Origin: Bisgaardia hudsonensis
GTDB lineage: Bacteria > Pseudomonadota > Gammaproteobacteria > Enterobacterales > Pasteurellaceae
Length of the DNA stretch: 64,000 bases
Direction: 5' to 3'
Assembly (NCBI RefSeq): GCF_004345785.1
Contig: NZ_SLXI01000001.1
Location: forward strand, 464,317-528,316
Shown here: positions 19,743-28,760 of the stretch, piece after piece
Layout of the letters: each line of letters begins with the position of its first letter
Numbering within the stretch: the stretch's first letter is position 1
Notes under the pieces: model-generated
Told to the model about the DNA's origin: nothing
What the model saw: only the letters and a program-made list of their open reading frames with translations
Database searches by the model: none
Translations under genes and position numbers: made by a program

Positions 19743-21401
19743 ATGACAAAAAATGAAAAAAGAGCTGCAGCTATTGCTCGAAATTTGAATGTAAGCCCGA
19801 TTGCAAACGCATCTCCTTCATATCAAACCGTGACACCAAGCCATTATAGCTCTGATGTGAAATATATTACGGTAACACTAGATAAATTACGTCCTTATGA
19901 GCATAACCCTCGTAAGACCCCTAACCCTAATTTTGAAATGATTAAAAAGTCTATTCGCCTTCGTGGTCTAGATCATAAGCCGAATATCACACGTCGCCCA
20001 GGAGAAGATTTTTATATTATTGCTGACGGTGGTAATACTCGAATTCAGGCTCTGAAAGAGTTGTTTACTGAAACTAAGGATCCGCGCTTTTGGTCAATCA
20101 GTTGCGAATATAAACCATGGAAAGGTGATTCTGCAGATAGTGTTGAAGCTGAATTGAATATTCTGATTGGGCACTTAATTGAAAATGACACACGATCAGA
20201 CTTGTCTTTTATTGAAAAAGCTCTTGGCATTTTACAGGCAAAAGAATACTACGAGAAAAAATTAGGAAAATCACTTTCGGCACGTGAGTTATCTACGGAA
20301 TTAGAAAAAGATGGCTATATCATTTCTAAGACTTTAATTGCCAAAATGGAAAATTGCGTTACTTATCTATACCCTTATATTCCTGATGTGTTATTTAAAG
20401 GATTAGGACATACACAAATAGATAAGTTACTTGCGATTCATAATAATGCTGACGAAGTGTGGCATCATTACCATCTTGAAGTTGATACACCTTTTGAAGA
20501 CATTTGGGCAAGTTCACTTGCAAGCTGTAATGAGAATTCACCGTTCCAAGCTCGTGACTTCCAAGATAAGTTAATTACTCAAATGGCTAGTTTACTGGAA
20601 GGTAAAACAACCTTTGAATCACTCTACTTAGAAATTGATCTTGATGAGAGAAAATTCAAAAAAATTGCAGCAAAACAACATGAAATTGAAAATCATGTTG
20701 AAAATAGCCTTGAGCAAATAAAAGCAAAATCTGCTACGACTGATACTACTAAACATATTGAGAAAAATACATCCTTTAAAAATGATTTAATAGAAGTTCC
20801 TGCTACCTCTATAAATTCTAATGAAGAAGTAGCAGAGAATGTGGCATTAGAAGTAATAAATTCCGTTGATAGAACCAATGATTCTAGTGTTGAAAAGGAT
20901 GAAAATTCTAACTCAGAGCTATTAGCACAGATTTCACAAGACTTTGGCTTAACTCCTGGAATGAGTATTCAAGAGCAACGAGAAAAGCGAGCAGTAGAAA
21001 ATGGTTTATCCTTTGCTTGTTGCGGTCGTCAACCTGTTGAAGATATTTGGCAGCTTTATCCTGCACGTAATTATCGTTCCGAAGCTTATTCCTTAGCCTT
21101 AGACATTGCTGAAACAGCCAATATTGATGAGTTAGTTGAGCATGTGATTAAAACGCCTGTAAATTATAGTTACCGAATGAAATCACATAATGGTGCACTT
21201 TCGGATTATGCATCTTTCATCCATCAGTTGCTTTCAATGTTACAAACACATGATTTTTCACAATCGACACATTGTGATCTAGATAGTCGTTTTTTATTTG
21301 GCATTCAACAGTCTGGAGCAGGAATTGATGACATTACGTTAGTTAAGATTTTCCGCCTTATTCGAGTTGTTCGTCATTTACGCCAAGGAGCTCAGTCATG
21401 A
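19743..21401 (+). CDS. parB: ParB-like nuclease-domain protein (PFGI-1 ICE type)
   Basis: A 552-residue protein whose N-terminal third contains the ParB/Srx-type fold: ITVTLDKLRPYEHNPRKTPN, then KSIRLRGLDHKPNITRRPGE and IIADGGNTRIQALKEL. The middle is acidic and low in complexity (about residues 310-400), and the C-terminal 150 residues are conserved among ICE ParB proteins. Such proteins pair with the ParA at the element's left end. The next gene starts inside the last four bases (ATGA overlap). Confidence 0.85.
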   Translation: MTKNEKRAAAIARNLNVSPIANASPSYQTVTPSHYSSDVKYITVTLDKLRPYEHNPRKTPNPNFEMIKKSIRLRGLDHKPNITRRPGEDFYIIADGGNTRIQALKELFTETKDPRFWSISCEYKPWKGDSADSVEAELNILIGHLIENDTRSDLSFIEKALGILQAKEYYEKKLGKSLSARELSTELEKDGYIISKTLIAKMENCVTYLYPYIPDVLFKGLGHTQIDKLLAIHNNADEVWHHYHLEVDTPFEDIWASSLASCNENSPFQARDFQDKLITQMASLLEGKTTFESLYLEIDLDERKFKKIAAKQHEIENHVENSLEQIKAKSATTDTTKHIEKNTSFKNDLIEVPATSINSNEEVAENVALEVINSVDRTNDSSVEKDENSNSELLAQISQDFGLTPGMSIQEQREKRAVENGLSFACCGRQPVEDIWQLYPARNYRSEAYSLALDIAETANIDELVEHVIKTPVNYSYRMKSHNGALSDYASFIHQLLSMLQTHDFSQSTHCDLDSRFLFGIQQSGAGIDDITLVKIFRLIRVVRHLRQGAQS

Positions 21402-21949
21402 TTAAGCAAACAACCATAAACGAAGCCTTATTAGCAAATGTATTACTTAATCTACGAGAAGGTAATGTTCGCTCTTGTTTAAATTTAGGCTTTTCAGAAG
21501 ATGAATTAAAGGTAATCAATCAATTAACGTTAGACGAACTGTTTTATATCAGTCATTCAACAGTGCAATTTGCCAAGGTAGAGATTAACCATGATGCATT
21601 CTGGAAATTGCTTGCAGTAGCACAAGAAAATGCGGAAGAGCAACAGGTTATTGATCGTGCACTTTTACTTGGAGCTTCTATTGAAATGTTAAATCAATAT
21701 TTTGGATTATCTACATCAGCCGTTTCTGCTCGTCGTCAATTACTTGGCAAAGAAGAAAAAATGGGAAGAAAAGCGGCCGCGACAGATGAGGAACAAGAAC
21801 TGATTTGGCATTTATGGAAAAAACACCAATCAACCATAGAAAACCTTGATTCATTAGAAGGATTAGAGCTATTAAGTTTAATTGCGGAAGAAAGCAATAT
21901 GAACTTAACTGTTGTTTGGAAGTTAGTTTGCGAATGGCAAAATTACTAA
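21398..21949 (+). CDS. DUF2857 family ICE protein
   Basis: A 183-residue protein of the DUF2857 type, a gene found in ICEs of this class between parB and the STY4528 gene. It is predicted all-helical; the segment IEMLNQYFGLSTSAVSARRQ looks like a helix-turn-helix, so DNA binding is possible. It is translationally coupled to the parB-like gene by a 4-base overlap. The biochemical role is unknown. Confidence 0.75.
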   Translation: MIKQTTINEALLANVLLNLREGNVRSCLNLGFSEDELKVINQLTLDELFYISHSTVQFAKVEINHDAFWKLLAVAQENAEEQQVIDRALLLGASIEMLNQYFGLSTSAVSARRQLLGKEEKMGRKAAATDEEQELIWHLWKKHQSTIENLDSLEGLELLSLIAEESNMNLTVVWKLVCEWQNY

Positions 21950-21955
21950 AAAATA

Positions 21956-22093
21956 AACCCCAAAGAAAACCTGACCTGTTGTCTTTGGGGTTGGAGATTT
22001 CCACTACGACTCATGGAAATTATCTGTCGTAATTATATCACTACAACATATTAGCGCAAGAAAAAAACTCCTTATGTTGTTTGGAGAATAAAA
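21956..22093 (+). promoter_or_regulatory. Structured leader before the STY4528-type replication gene
   Basis: AACCCCAAAGA (21956-21966) pairs with TCTTTGGGGTT (21982-21992). Next come TTTCC (21998-22002), TACGAC (22005-22010), GGAAA (22015-22019) and GTCGTA (22026-22031), an interleaved pair set that can form an H-type pseudoknot. Then AACATA (22045-22050) and TATGTT (22073-22078) enclose CTCC (22068-22071), which can pair with the ribosome site GGAG (22083-22086). This looks like an attenuation or translation-control leader. Confidence 0.5.
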
Positions 22094-23287
22094 ATGAAGA
22101 TAGCTCAATTAGATAAACGTAATGAACATGGATTACTCTTTTTTGGTAATCAACACGAGACCGTACCAACACGTTTATTACATGATCCTTATTTAACACC
22201 AAGAGCGAAATTTGCTTGGCAACTAATTAAATGTAACGCTAGAGAATTCCAAAGTGGGCTTTTTCCATCTTATGACGTATTAGGAAAATTATTATCGGAT
22301 AAGACTTATACAGAAAGTCGCTTATCTGAAAAAGCCATTACACAAACTCTTTATCTTTTACGTTTAACACGCTGGCTCACATTATGCGAAACAGTAAGAA
22401 ATGAGAAAGGTCATGTTATGGGGAATGTTTATCTATTGCATGATGAACCTATTCCTATCTTAGATGCTCTTCAGCTTAATGATGAGTATTTAACATTTTT
22501 AGAAAAATGTGCGAACCATCATGATGGCATAGTGAATGGTGTTGCTAACCATATTATTGAACATTTACTTGTAGATAAAACACAGTGGCATTATGTATCA
22601 CATCTTGAAAGCATGCAGCTCCGTTATCGTGACTACATGCAGCGTATTACATTGTCATCGAAAGAACCTTATTTACGCCAAAAAGAATTACAAGATATTC
22701 AGCAAAATATCCTAACTTCCAAAACGGAAGTCAGGGATTTAAAGGTGGAAGTTAGGGAAAAATCAGATAAAAACCTAACTTCCAAAATGGAAGTTAGATA
22801 TGAAAACGGTTCTAACTCATTGATTTCAAAGTCACTTGAAAAAAGGAAGTCAGGGGAGCAGTACAGTACTAGTACTTTATATATAAATAAGTACTGTACT
22901 GGGAATGTAAATGAATTAACTTGGCCAGAAGAAATATCGCTTTCAGTTCATGAAAAAAATATGGCTGCAAAAGCAATGAATGGATTAGATTTAGGACTGT
23001 GTCAAGCTATTTTGCTTGAAGCTCAACAGCGTATTATCCAAAAACAAGATGTGAAAAAGCCTAGTGGATATTTGTATACTTTGATACAAAAAGCACATCA
23101 AGGCACTTTTAAACCTTATTATTTTGAGCTAGGGCAAACAAAGTTAAATAAACCAAAGACTGTAAAACCAATTACGGTAGTAAGTAAACCAGTAGTAACT
23201 GAACAACCAAAATCAATCTCTTCTGTTGAAAGAGAGAAATTAGTGAGTCAAATGAAAGAACTACGAATGCAACTTTGTTCTTCGTAA
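22094..23287 (+). CDS. STY4528-family ICE replication protein
   Basis: A 397-residue protein matching the STY4528 'pathogenicity island replication protein' type: N-terminal block LLFFGNQHETVPTRLLHDP and then LTPRAKFAWQLIKCNAREFQ, a winged-helix-like region found in replication initiators. The middle (about residues 206-265) is a low-complexity stretch rich in LTSKTEVR-like repeats, a pattern common in phage and plasmid initiators where the DNA itself carries repeats. The C-terminal part is a helical domain (KKPSGYLYTLIQKA). It probably initiates or primes ICE replication; that role is inferred from the family name and the neighbours dnaB and ssb. Confidence 0.75.
   Translation: MKIAQLDKRNEHGLLFFGNQHETVPTRLLHDPYLTPRAKFAWQLIKCNAREFQSGLFPSYDVLGKLLSDKTYTESRLSEKAITQTLYLLRLTRWLTLCETVRNEKGHVMGNVYLLHDEPIPILDALQLNDEYLTFLEKCANHHDGIVNGVANHIIEHLLVDKTQWHYVSHLESMQLRYRDYMQRITLSSKEPYLRQKELQDIQQNILTSKTEVRDLKVEVREKSDKNLTSKMEVRYENGSNSLISKSLEKRKSGEQYSTSTLYINKYCTGNVNELTWPEEISLSVHEKNMAAKAMNGLDLGLCQAILLEAQQRIIQKQDVKKPSGYLYTLIQKAHQGTFKPYYFELGQTKLNKPKTVKPITVVSKPVVTEQPKSISSVEREKLVSQMKELRMQLCSS
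22711..22854. repeat. Iteron-like decamer cluster inside the replication gene
   Basis: The decamer CCTAACTTCC or its complement (allowing one change) occurs six times in 144 bases: 22711-22720 (+), 22726-22735 (-), 22747-22756 (-), 22774-22783 (+), 22789-22798 (-) and 22845-22854 (-). Two pairs form short hairpins with AAAAC/AAAAT loops. The arrangement recalls initiator-binding repeats of a replication origin lying in its own initiator gene. Confidence 0.6.
22859..22901. repeat. Perfect 12-bp inverted repeat flanking an AT-rich core
   Basis: CAGTACAGTACT (22859-22870) and AGTACTGTACTG (22890-22901) are exact complements separated by 19 bases containing TTTATATATAAATA. It lies immediately after the decamer cluster and could be the unwinding or recognition part of the same origin. 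Confidence 0.6.
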
Positions 23288-23312
23288 TAATTTAATGGTT
23301 AAAAAATAGTCG

Positions 23313-23331
23313 CTGTCCAGGGGCTGGACAG
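23313..23331. other. Perfect 8-bp hairpin between replication gene and PFL_4669 gene
   Basis: CTGTCCAG, loop GGG, CTGGACAG. No T-run follows, so it is not a classical terminator; it may protect an mRNA end or mark a binding site. Confidence 0.4.
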
Positions 23332-23373
23332 TGGGTGAAATTTAAACAATAATAATTTATAGGAGTATCCACA

Positions 23374-24129
23374 ATGACTACTACACCAGAATCACAACTT
23401 GGTCCATTACGTAGTGAGATCAAATTTACCTTACATACTCAGTATGCCCATAAATTATGGATTGGCAGAAATTCAATAAAAGATGAGAATGGTAAAATTA
23501 CACAATCTTCCATTTTAAGTATGCCAAATGCCTTAAAATTGATTGGTCAAATTCAGCAAGATGCATCACAAGATGATCCTTATGCAGACGACTATTTATT
23601 ACGTTTTGAAGAGAAGGTGCTGACTTATCGACAAGAAATGCAACAACTCGTGAATAAATTGGTTGGTATTTATGCAGATAGATTACCTGAAAGTATTGAG
23701 TTTGAACGCTGTACAAATATATCACCAATCTCCTATCCTATTTACGTAAATTCCCAATTAGGGTATCAGTTGCTATATCTTTTAGGTGATTTTGATAACT
23801 TGGCTCGAGTTACTATGACTGCTGCTCATATTGCATTACTTACTCGTGCAGATGCTCAAGAATGGTTGGAAGCTGGTGCCGTATTATTGCGTAAATGTTT
23901 TGGTGTAGTTGAAAACTACAAACATTCAGGTATTACTCGTAAAGATGCACAAGAAAAAAATGCACGTTACAAAGCAACCGTTAAGAGAATGGGATACGAG
24001 GTGCCAGATTATGTGTTGACAGGTGAAAGACGTGCTGATTATGCACCGTTTATTCGTCATAGCTCGATATCAGGAGATGACAATGAACAAACAGTTGAAA
24101 GCCAAGTTACAACTAATACAGAAAAGTAG
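23374..24129 (+). CDS. ICE protein, PFL_4669 (TIGR03761) family
   Basis: A 251-residue conserved protein of PFGI-1-type elements, normally between the STY4528 gene and ssb/topB. The start LRSEIKFTLHTQYAHKLWIGR and the central region PISYPIYVNSQLGYQLLYLLGDFDNLARV are typical. The function is unknown; its position suggests DNA metabolism. GGAG lies 10 bases before the ATG. Confidence 0.8.
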   Translation: MTTTPESQLGPLRSEIKFTLHTQYAHKLWIGRNSIKDENGKITQSSILSMPNALKLIGQIQQDASQDDPYADDYLLRFEEKVLTYRQEMQQLVNKLVGIYADRLPESIEFERCTNISPISYPIYVNSQLGYQLLYLLGDFDNLARVTMTAAHIALLTRADAQEWLEAGAVLLRKCFGVVENYKHSGITRKDAQEKNARYKATVKRMGYEVPDYVLTGERRADYAPFIRHSSISGDDNEQTVESQVTTNTEK

Positions 24130-24136
24130 GTGTGCT

Positions 24137-24604
24137 ATGAGATTAATTTCTGAAGATATGTATCGAGAATTGGCAAAAAATGCAGATATAAATAATGTGC
24201 TGAAGCAGTTATTTAGTCATTTAGACACTGAAACAGATTATAAAATTTTATTTGAGCAAGTACATCAGGCAAGAGCTGCTTTTATGGATTACCAATTAAA
24301 TATGATTCAGCGCGTAAGAACCAGTGAATTACAAAATTTACCAATTTTTATGATTAAAGATAAATCGTCATCATCAGGGGGGGCATTTTTACGCTGGCGC
24401 AGTATGAATCATACAGGAACGGGGGAAACTGTTTGGCAGCCGTTACTCACTGATAAGAATATGTCAGAGCAACTACGTGATCAGCTTGTCGCAGTAGAAA
24501 AAGATCGTATTTTGGTAAATATGCAGGTTTCTATCTTCAACTATATTTTGCGACAGTTGTTGGAATGTGCATCGAAAATTGAAAAGGTTGAGAAAGCTCA
24601 GTGA
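24137..24604 (+). CDS. DUF3158 family ICE protein
   Basis: A 155-residue helical protein starting 8 bases after the previous stop with AGGTG upstream (24131-24135). A longer open frame reaches back into the preceding gene but has no ribosome site. The region GGAFLRWRSMNHTGTGETVWQPLL matches DUF3158 proteins, which lie next to PFL_4669 and ssb in related ICEs. No activity is known. Confidence 0.72.
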   Translation: MRLISEDMYRELAKNADINNVLKQLFSHLDTETDYKILFEQVHQARAAFMDYQLNMIQRVRTSELQNLPIFMIKDKSSSSGGAFLRWRSMNHTGTGETVWQPLLTDKNMSEQLRDQLVAVEKDRILVNMQVSIFNYILRQLLECASKIEKVEKAQ

Positions 24605-24680
24605 TGTAATTCCTGAAATATTATGAGTATGTAAAGCCTGAAAAATAATGTTTGTAATGCCTGCATTAAAAGGCCTTTTA

Positions 24681-24707
24681 AAGGTAAGGGGGCAAGCCCC
24701 TTACCTT
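24681..24707 (+). terminator. Strong 11-bp hairpin after the DUF3158 gene
   Basis: AAGGTAAGGGG (24681-24691), loop GCAAG, CCCCTTACCTT (24697-24707). The stem is very stable but is followed by AACGAAG rather than a T-run, so termination is plausible, not certain. Confidence 0.5.
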
Positions 24708-24828
24708 AACGAAGAAAAAGCCTTTGCTTTTGATATTTCATAAAGTGCTTAAATAAATACGCGGAAGAATAGTTGGTGTGTTATTTAAAAATTCATTCTA
24801 ATGGAATTTTAATTAAATGATTTTTTCT

Positions 24829-24865
24829 CGAACTAAATCAAGTTTAATAAACCCGACTTAGTTCG
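24829..24865. promoter_or_regulatory. Inverted repeat upstream of ssb
   Basis: CGAACTAAATC (24829-24839) and GACTTAGTTCG (24855-24865) pair with one mismatch, 15 bases before the ssb start. It may be an operator or a leader hairpin. Confidence 0.4.
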
Positions 24866-24880
24866 TTTAAGGAGTAAAAA

Positions 24881-25348
24881 ATGGCTGGAGTAAATAAAGT
24901 TATTATTCTTGGAAATTTAGGTAATGATCCTGAAATTCGTACAATGCAAAATGGTGAAGCTGTTGCCAATATTAGTGTTGCAACAAGCGAAAGTTGGATA
25001 GATAAAAATACAAATGAACGACGAGAAGTAACGGAATGGCACAGAATCGTATTTTATCGTCGTCAGGCGGAAATTGTAGGTGAATATTTACGCAAAGGTT
25101 CAAAAGTGTATGTGGAAGGTCGTTTAAGAACCCGTAAATGGCAAGATCAAAATGGTCAAGATCGCTATACTACCGAAATTCAAGGAGATGTTTTACAAAT
25201 GCTGGATAGCCGTTCTGAGCGTTCTATGGGAGATTATCAACCGTCTAATAATTATTCTAGAGCAAACACCTCTAACCAAGCTCCAACACAAACTACAAAA
25301 ACACAACATGATAGTACAGATTTTGTTGGAGATGATATTCCGTTTTGA
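24881..25348 (+). CDS. ssb: Single-stranded DNA-binding protein (ICE copy)
   Basis: A 155-residue SSB with the N-terminal OB fold ([20 protein letters not shown] ... STEIQG-type strands) and the conserved acidic tip DDIPF that binds partner proteins. The linker is Gln/Asn/Thr rich. ICE-borne SSBs coat incoming single-stranded DNA and can dampen SOS in the recipient. GGAG lies 10 bases upstream of the ATG. Confidence 0.95.
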   Translation: MAGVNKVIILGNLGNDPEIRTMQNGEAVANISVATSESWIDKNTNERREVTEWHRIVFYRRQAEIVGEYLRKGSKVYVEGRLRTRKWQDQNGQDRYTTEIQGDVLQMLDSRSERSMGDYQPSNNYSRANTSNQAPTQTTKTQHDSTDFVGDDIPF

Positions 25349-25467
25349 GTTCTATACTAGCTTTACGTTGGTCCAGCGTAATTAAATAAGTGGACACTAA
25401 ATTCCTACCTAAATTTTAGGTAGATTTTAACTGCATCTTTGCAAAAATTTACTTGTAGGAGAATGGA

Positions 25468-25962
25468 ATGCGTTATTTAAAATCCTCTCTTTTTCTTGCT
25501 TCTGTAGCACTTATCACAGGTTGTGCAGAACTCAGAGCTATTAATGATAAAGTAGGCGAAATTGCTGGACAAATTAATTCGGGTGTTTATGGCTCAGGTT
25601 CTAGTAATACGAAGGTAAACCATAATGGTGTAACTATTCATCGTAAGAATGATAGCTTTACTTCTCGTCAAAACATTGATCATTTATTCGTCAACATAAG
25701 GCGTAAGTTTGGATTTAGACCAGTTGAAACGGGTGATCGAGCAGGCAAAGTTTATCATACTGTACCAGGTACGCTTTATCATGTGTCAGGCTTTTTTGGT
25801 CATGATGAAGATTCTCGTGGTGTTTCATTAGGAGACAACTATCTTGAAGTTATTCTTGAAAAAGCAAGTAGTAAGTCTGTTAGTATAAGCTGGGAGGCTT
25901 CAGGAAGTGAACGCTGGGTCAAACAAGCTGAATCTAAATTAAAAAAAGTCATTAAGAATTAG
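25468..25962 (+). CDS. Small lipoprotein of unknown function
   Basis: A 164-residue protein with a lipoprotein signal peptide (MRYLKSSLFLASVALITGCA; the lipobox is ITGC with Cys at residue 19). The mature part has a compact alpha/beta domain with NIRRKFGFRPVETGDRAGKV and ends in a basic helix. It lies between ssb and topB with its own ribosome site (GGAG) and terminator. I do not recognise the family. An envelope protein in this DNA-processing block is unexpected; entry exclusion or a transfer-related role is conceivable but unproven. Confidence 0.72.
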   Translation: MRYLKSSLFLASVALITGCAELRAINDKVGEIAGQINSGVYGSGSSNTKVNHNGVTIHRKNDSFTSRQNIDHLFVNIRRKFGFRPVETGDRAGKVYHTVPGTLYHVSGFFGHDEDSRGVSLGDNYLEVILEKASSKSVSISWEASGSERWVKQAESKLKKVIKN

Positions 25963-25995
25963 TAATTTCATTGATATAAAACCTCCTAGATAATT

Positions 25996-26022
25996 TTCCC
26001 AGCTATAAGGCTGGGAATTTTT
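25996..26022 (+). terminator. Terminator of the lipoprotein gene
   Basis: TTCCCAGC (25996-26003), loop TATAAG, GCTGGGAA (26010-26017), then TTTTT. Confidence 0.88.
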
Positions 26023-26117
26023 GTAAAACTTGTCTTTTTTTTAAGAGATTAACTTCTTGAGAAGAATCCTTTCCTTGTTTGTAATACCCTAATAGTCATT
26101 CATATATTGGAGATAAT

Positions 26118-28151
26118 ATGAAACTCTTTCTTTGTGAAAAACCATCTCAAGGCAATGACATTGCTAAAGTGCTTGGTGCAGGTACACGTGCTAATGGTTG
26201 TTTATTTACCGCAGATAAACAAATTTGTGTCACTTGGGGTATAGGACATTTAGTAGAACAATTTCAGCCAGAAGAATATGATCCAGCATTTAAACGTTGG
26301 TCATTTGAAACATTACCGATTATTCCTAGTCAGTGGAAATTGTCTCCCAAGAAAGAAACCAAGAAACAGTACAATGTTGTGATGTCATTAATTAAAAAAG
26401 CAAACTCAGTAATTATATCTACTGATGCTGATCGCGAAGGTGAAATGATAGCTCGAGAGTTACTTGATATTGCAGGGTTTAAAGGACAGATTTTTCGTTT
26501 GTGGTTATCAGCATTAGATGATGAGAGTATTCGTAAAGCATTATCTGCATTAAAATCAGGTAAAGAAACCGAATCATTATATTATGCAGGGATTGGGCGT
26601 AGTCGTTCCGACTGGCTCATAGGTATGAATTTTTCGCGCTTATTCACGTTATTGGCGCAGCAACAAGGTTATCAAGGTTCTCCATTAAGCGTAGGGCGTG
26701 TACAAAGCCCTACGCTTGCAATGGTCGTAAATAGAGATCGTGAAATTGCAAATTTTATTCCTAAATCACATTTTGTTTTAATAACTCAATTACAAACACA
26801 ACAGAATCAGACTTTTTTAGCAAAATATGTTGTGCCAGAAAATTATTTAGATGCAGATGAGCTTTGCTTGAATGAACCATATATTCAGCAGGTAAATCGG
26901 GATATTCAGAATATTGGCACAGCAATCGTTAAAACTGTTGAAACGAAACGTGAAAAAAATGTGCCACCTTTGTTGTTTGCATTAAGCGATTTACAGTCAG
27001 AATGTAACCGCTTATTTGGTATGGGGGCACAACAAGTTTTAGATATTGCCCAAGCATTATATGAAAAGCATAAAGCGACGACTTATCCAAGAACTGATTG
27101 TGGTTATTTACCTGAATCTCAGTTTAAAGATGCACCGAAAGTCTTATCAACTATCATAAAAGTTAATTCTAACTGGCAAAAAATTTTACCTAACCTAAAC
27201 GTAATACAGAAATCTCGTGCATGGAATGATAAAAAAATTACAGCCCACCATGGAATTATTCCTACAATGGGAAATGTGGATCTAAGTGTTATGAATGATG
27301 ATGAATTAAAAATCTATGATTTGATCTGTCGTCGTTATTTAGCTCAATTTCTACCGTACTTTGAAGTGGATAAAACGCTCGTTCAATTACAATGTGGGAG
27401 ACATATATTACAGGCTAGAGGGAATTTGATCATTGCTAATGGCTGGAAAGCTTTGTTTGGTAATATGAAGGAGTCAGAAGCTGATGATAATCAAGGTATT
27501 CCATCATTAAGCAAAAATCAAAATTGTCAAATTATATTAAGCGAAGTGAAAGCATTAAAAACTACACCACCGGCACATTATACAGAAGGCACTCTATTAA
27601 GTGCAATGAAAAATGCCGCAAGATTTGTAACCGATGAAAGACTTAAACAACGTTTACGAGAGACTGAAGGATTAGGTACAGAAGCAACTCGTGCTGGATT
27701 AATTCAAGGGCTTATTGATAAAAATTTTCTGAAAAAGAAAGGAAAAAAAATTTTAGCGACTGAACAGGCAAATGTATTGATTGATAGTTTACCTGATTTA
27801 TTGAAGAATCCTGGGTTGACTGCTCTCTGGGAGCAAGCTCTTAATCAAATTGCGGAAGGTTCAATGACACTTGCCGATTTTATGAAGAAGCAAGAGAACT
27901 TTATTCGCATGTTGATGAACAATTGTCTTAAACAAGGCATAAATTTAGGTAAAATTGAGATCCGAAAATGCCCTCTTTGTGGTAAGCCAATGCGAAAAAT
28001 TCAACATACTAAGGGTACTTTCTGGGGATGCTCTGGATACCCTGAATGCCAACATAAAGAAGCGGATAAAAAATCAGTTTCAAAAGCAAAGAAATCTTCC
28101 TCAGCAAATGTTACACAGCAAATCGCTAATCTACGTAGTTTAATTAAGTAA
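26118..28151 (+). CDS. topB: DNA topoisomerase III (ICE copy)
   Basis: Type IA topoisomerase that decatenates DNA by cutting one strand through a 5'-phosphotyrosine. It has an N-terminal TOPRIM domain (MKLFLCEKPSQGNDIAKVLG; acidic motif STDADREGEM), the active-site tyrosine in TTYPRTDC, and a C-terminal zinc-ribbon segment CPLCGKPMRKIQHTKGTFWG-C-x5-C. At 677 residues it is full length. TopB is a standard member of this ICE class, probably used during replication or transfer. Confidence 0.94.
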   Translation: MKLFLCEKPSQGNDIAKVLGAGTRANGCLFTADKQICVTWGIGHLVEQFQPEEYDPAFKRWSFETLPIIPSQWKLSPKKETKKQYNVVMSLIKKANSVIISTDADREGEMIARELLDIAGFKGQIFRLWLSALDDESIRKALSALKSGKETESLYYAGIGRSRSDWLIGMNFSRLFTLLAQQQGYQGSPLSVGRVQSPTLAMVVNRDREIANFIPKSHFVLITQLQTQQNQTFLAKYVVPENYLDADELCLNEPYIQQVNRDIQNIGTAIVKTVETKREKNVPPLLFALSDLQSECNRLFGMGAQQVLDIAQALYEKHKATTYPRTDCGYLPESQFKDAPKVLSTIIKVNSNWQKILPNLNVIQKSRAWNDKKITAHHGIIPTMGNVDLSVMNDDELKIYDLICRRYLAQFLPYFEVDKTLVQLQCGRHILQARGNLIIANGWKALFGNMKESEADDNQGIPSLSKNQNCQIILSEVKALKTTPPAHYTEGTLLSAMKNAARFVTDERLKQRLRETEGLGTEATRAGLIQGLIDKNFLKKKGKKILATEQANVLIDSLPDLLKNPGLTALWEQALNQIAEGSMTLADFMKKQENFIRMLMNNCLKQGINLGKIEIRKCPLCGKPMRKIQHTKGTFWGCSGYPECQHKEADKKSVSKAKKSSSANVTQQIANLRSLIK

Positions 28152-28245
28152 TAAAATAGCTAGAAAATATAAAACAGAAATTGTTTTTTCATTTTTTTAT
28201 TGAGGATAAGAGGAATAATGGTATCATTAACCGTTATAAAGAGCC

Positions 28246-28342
28246 GCTTGTGAGTTGTCGGTTATCAATTCACAAAACTAGCCAAAATGTCTCCTTGCAT
28301 TCTGAAAGGGAACTCTGTGATTTTACAGGAATGCCACCTAAA
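28246..28342 (+). ncRNA. Structured RNA element, copy A (3' half conserved, 5' half divergent)
   Basis: Shares the block CCAAAATGTCTCC ... CACCTAAA with copies B and C: outer stem GCATTC (28297-28302)/GAATGC (28329-28334) and inner stem CTGTG (28315-28319)/TACAG (28324-28328). Its 5' part differs but still makes a hairpin, TTGTGAGTT...AATTCACAA. No gene with a good start follows directly, so it may be a relic or a stand-alone RNA. Confidence 0.6.
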
Positions 28343-28379
28343 TATTGGATAGATCTCTTATACTATCCTACCTAATCAG

Positions 28380-28680
28380 TCTCGCCATTGTAACGTCTTA
28401 AATATATTTTAAGAATAAGTATAGTTATGACGTTGCAATGGCTTGCTACTTACTCTTTTCCTGCACCCACAGGTGAATAAAGGGTGCCTTTTGTGTCCTA
28501 GCGATGCCAAAGATTTGCCGATTAAAGACCACTAAGTAATCGGGTAATTTGCAAAGAAAATAAAAGTACGTAACGAAGGTAACGTTATTTTCTAACGTAA
28601 TTTATATTGGTCTACCTTTATATGATTTTATTCATTCTATATAACCCCTTATCAAGAGTGTTCTTGTTAAGGGGTTTCTC
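28380..28680 (+). other. Non-coding stretch with several hairpins
   Basis: There is no convincing open frame. I see GCACCC (28463-28468)/GGGTGC (28482-28487), CCGATTA (28518-28524)/TAATCGG (28537-28543), three TAACG words around 28570-28605, and a long terminator-like stem AACCCCTTATCAAGA (28643-28657)/TCTTGTTAAGGGGTT (28662-28676) ending in TTCTCCTTTT. It could be a separate small RNA gene ending at the terminator. Confidence 0.45.
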
Positions 28681-28760
28681 CTTTTATAAATCTCGGAAAT
28701 GACAATTTAATTATAGGTTTTCTTATCGAAAAAAATTTAGTAGATTGAACTCATTAAGCA

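Noticed and set aside
22711-22854. Repeats considered as a CRISPR array
   Set aside because: Units are 10 bases, in both orientations, irregularly spaced and inside a coding sequence. I saw no CRISPR-like repeat-spacer series or cas gene in the window.
28181-28375. 64-codon open frame over RNA copy A
   Set aside because: It reads straight through the conserved RNA element, has no ribosome site and no family resemblance; the corresponding frame before 28987 is likewise non-coding leader.
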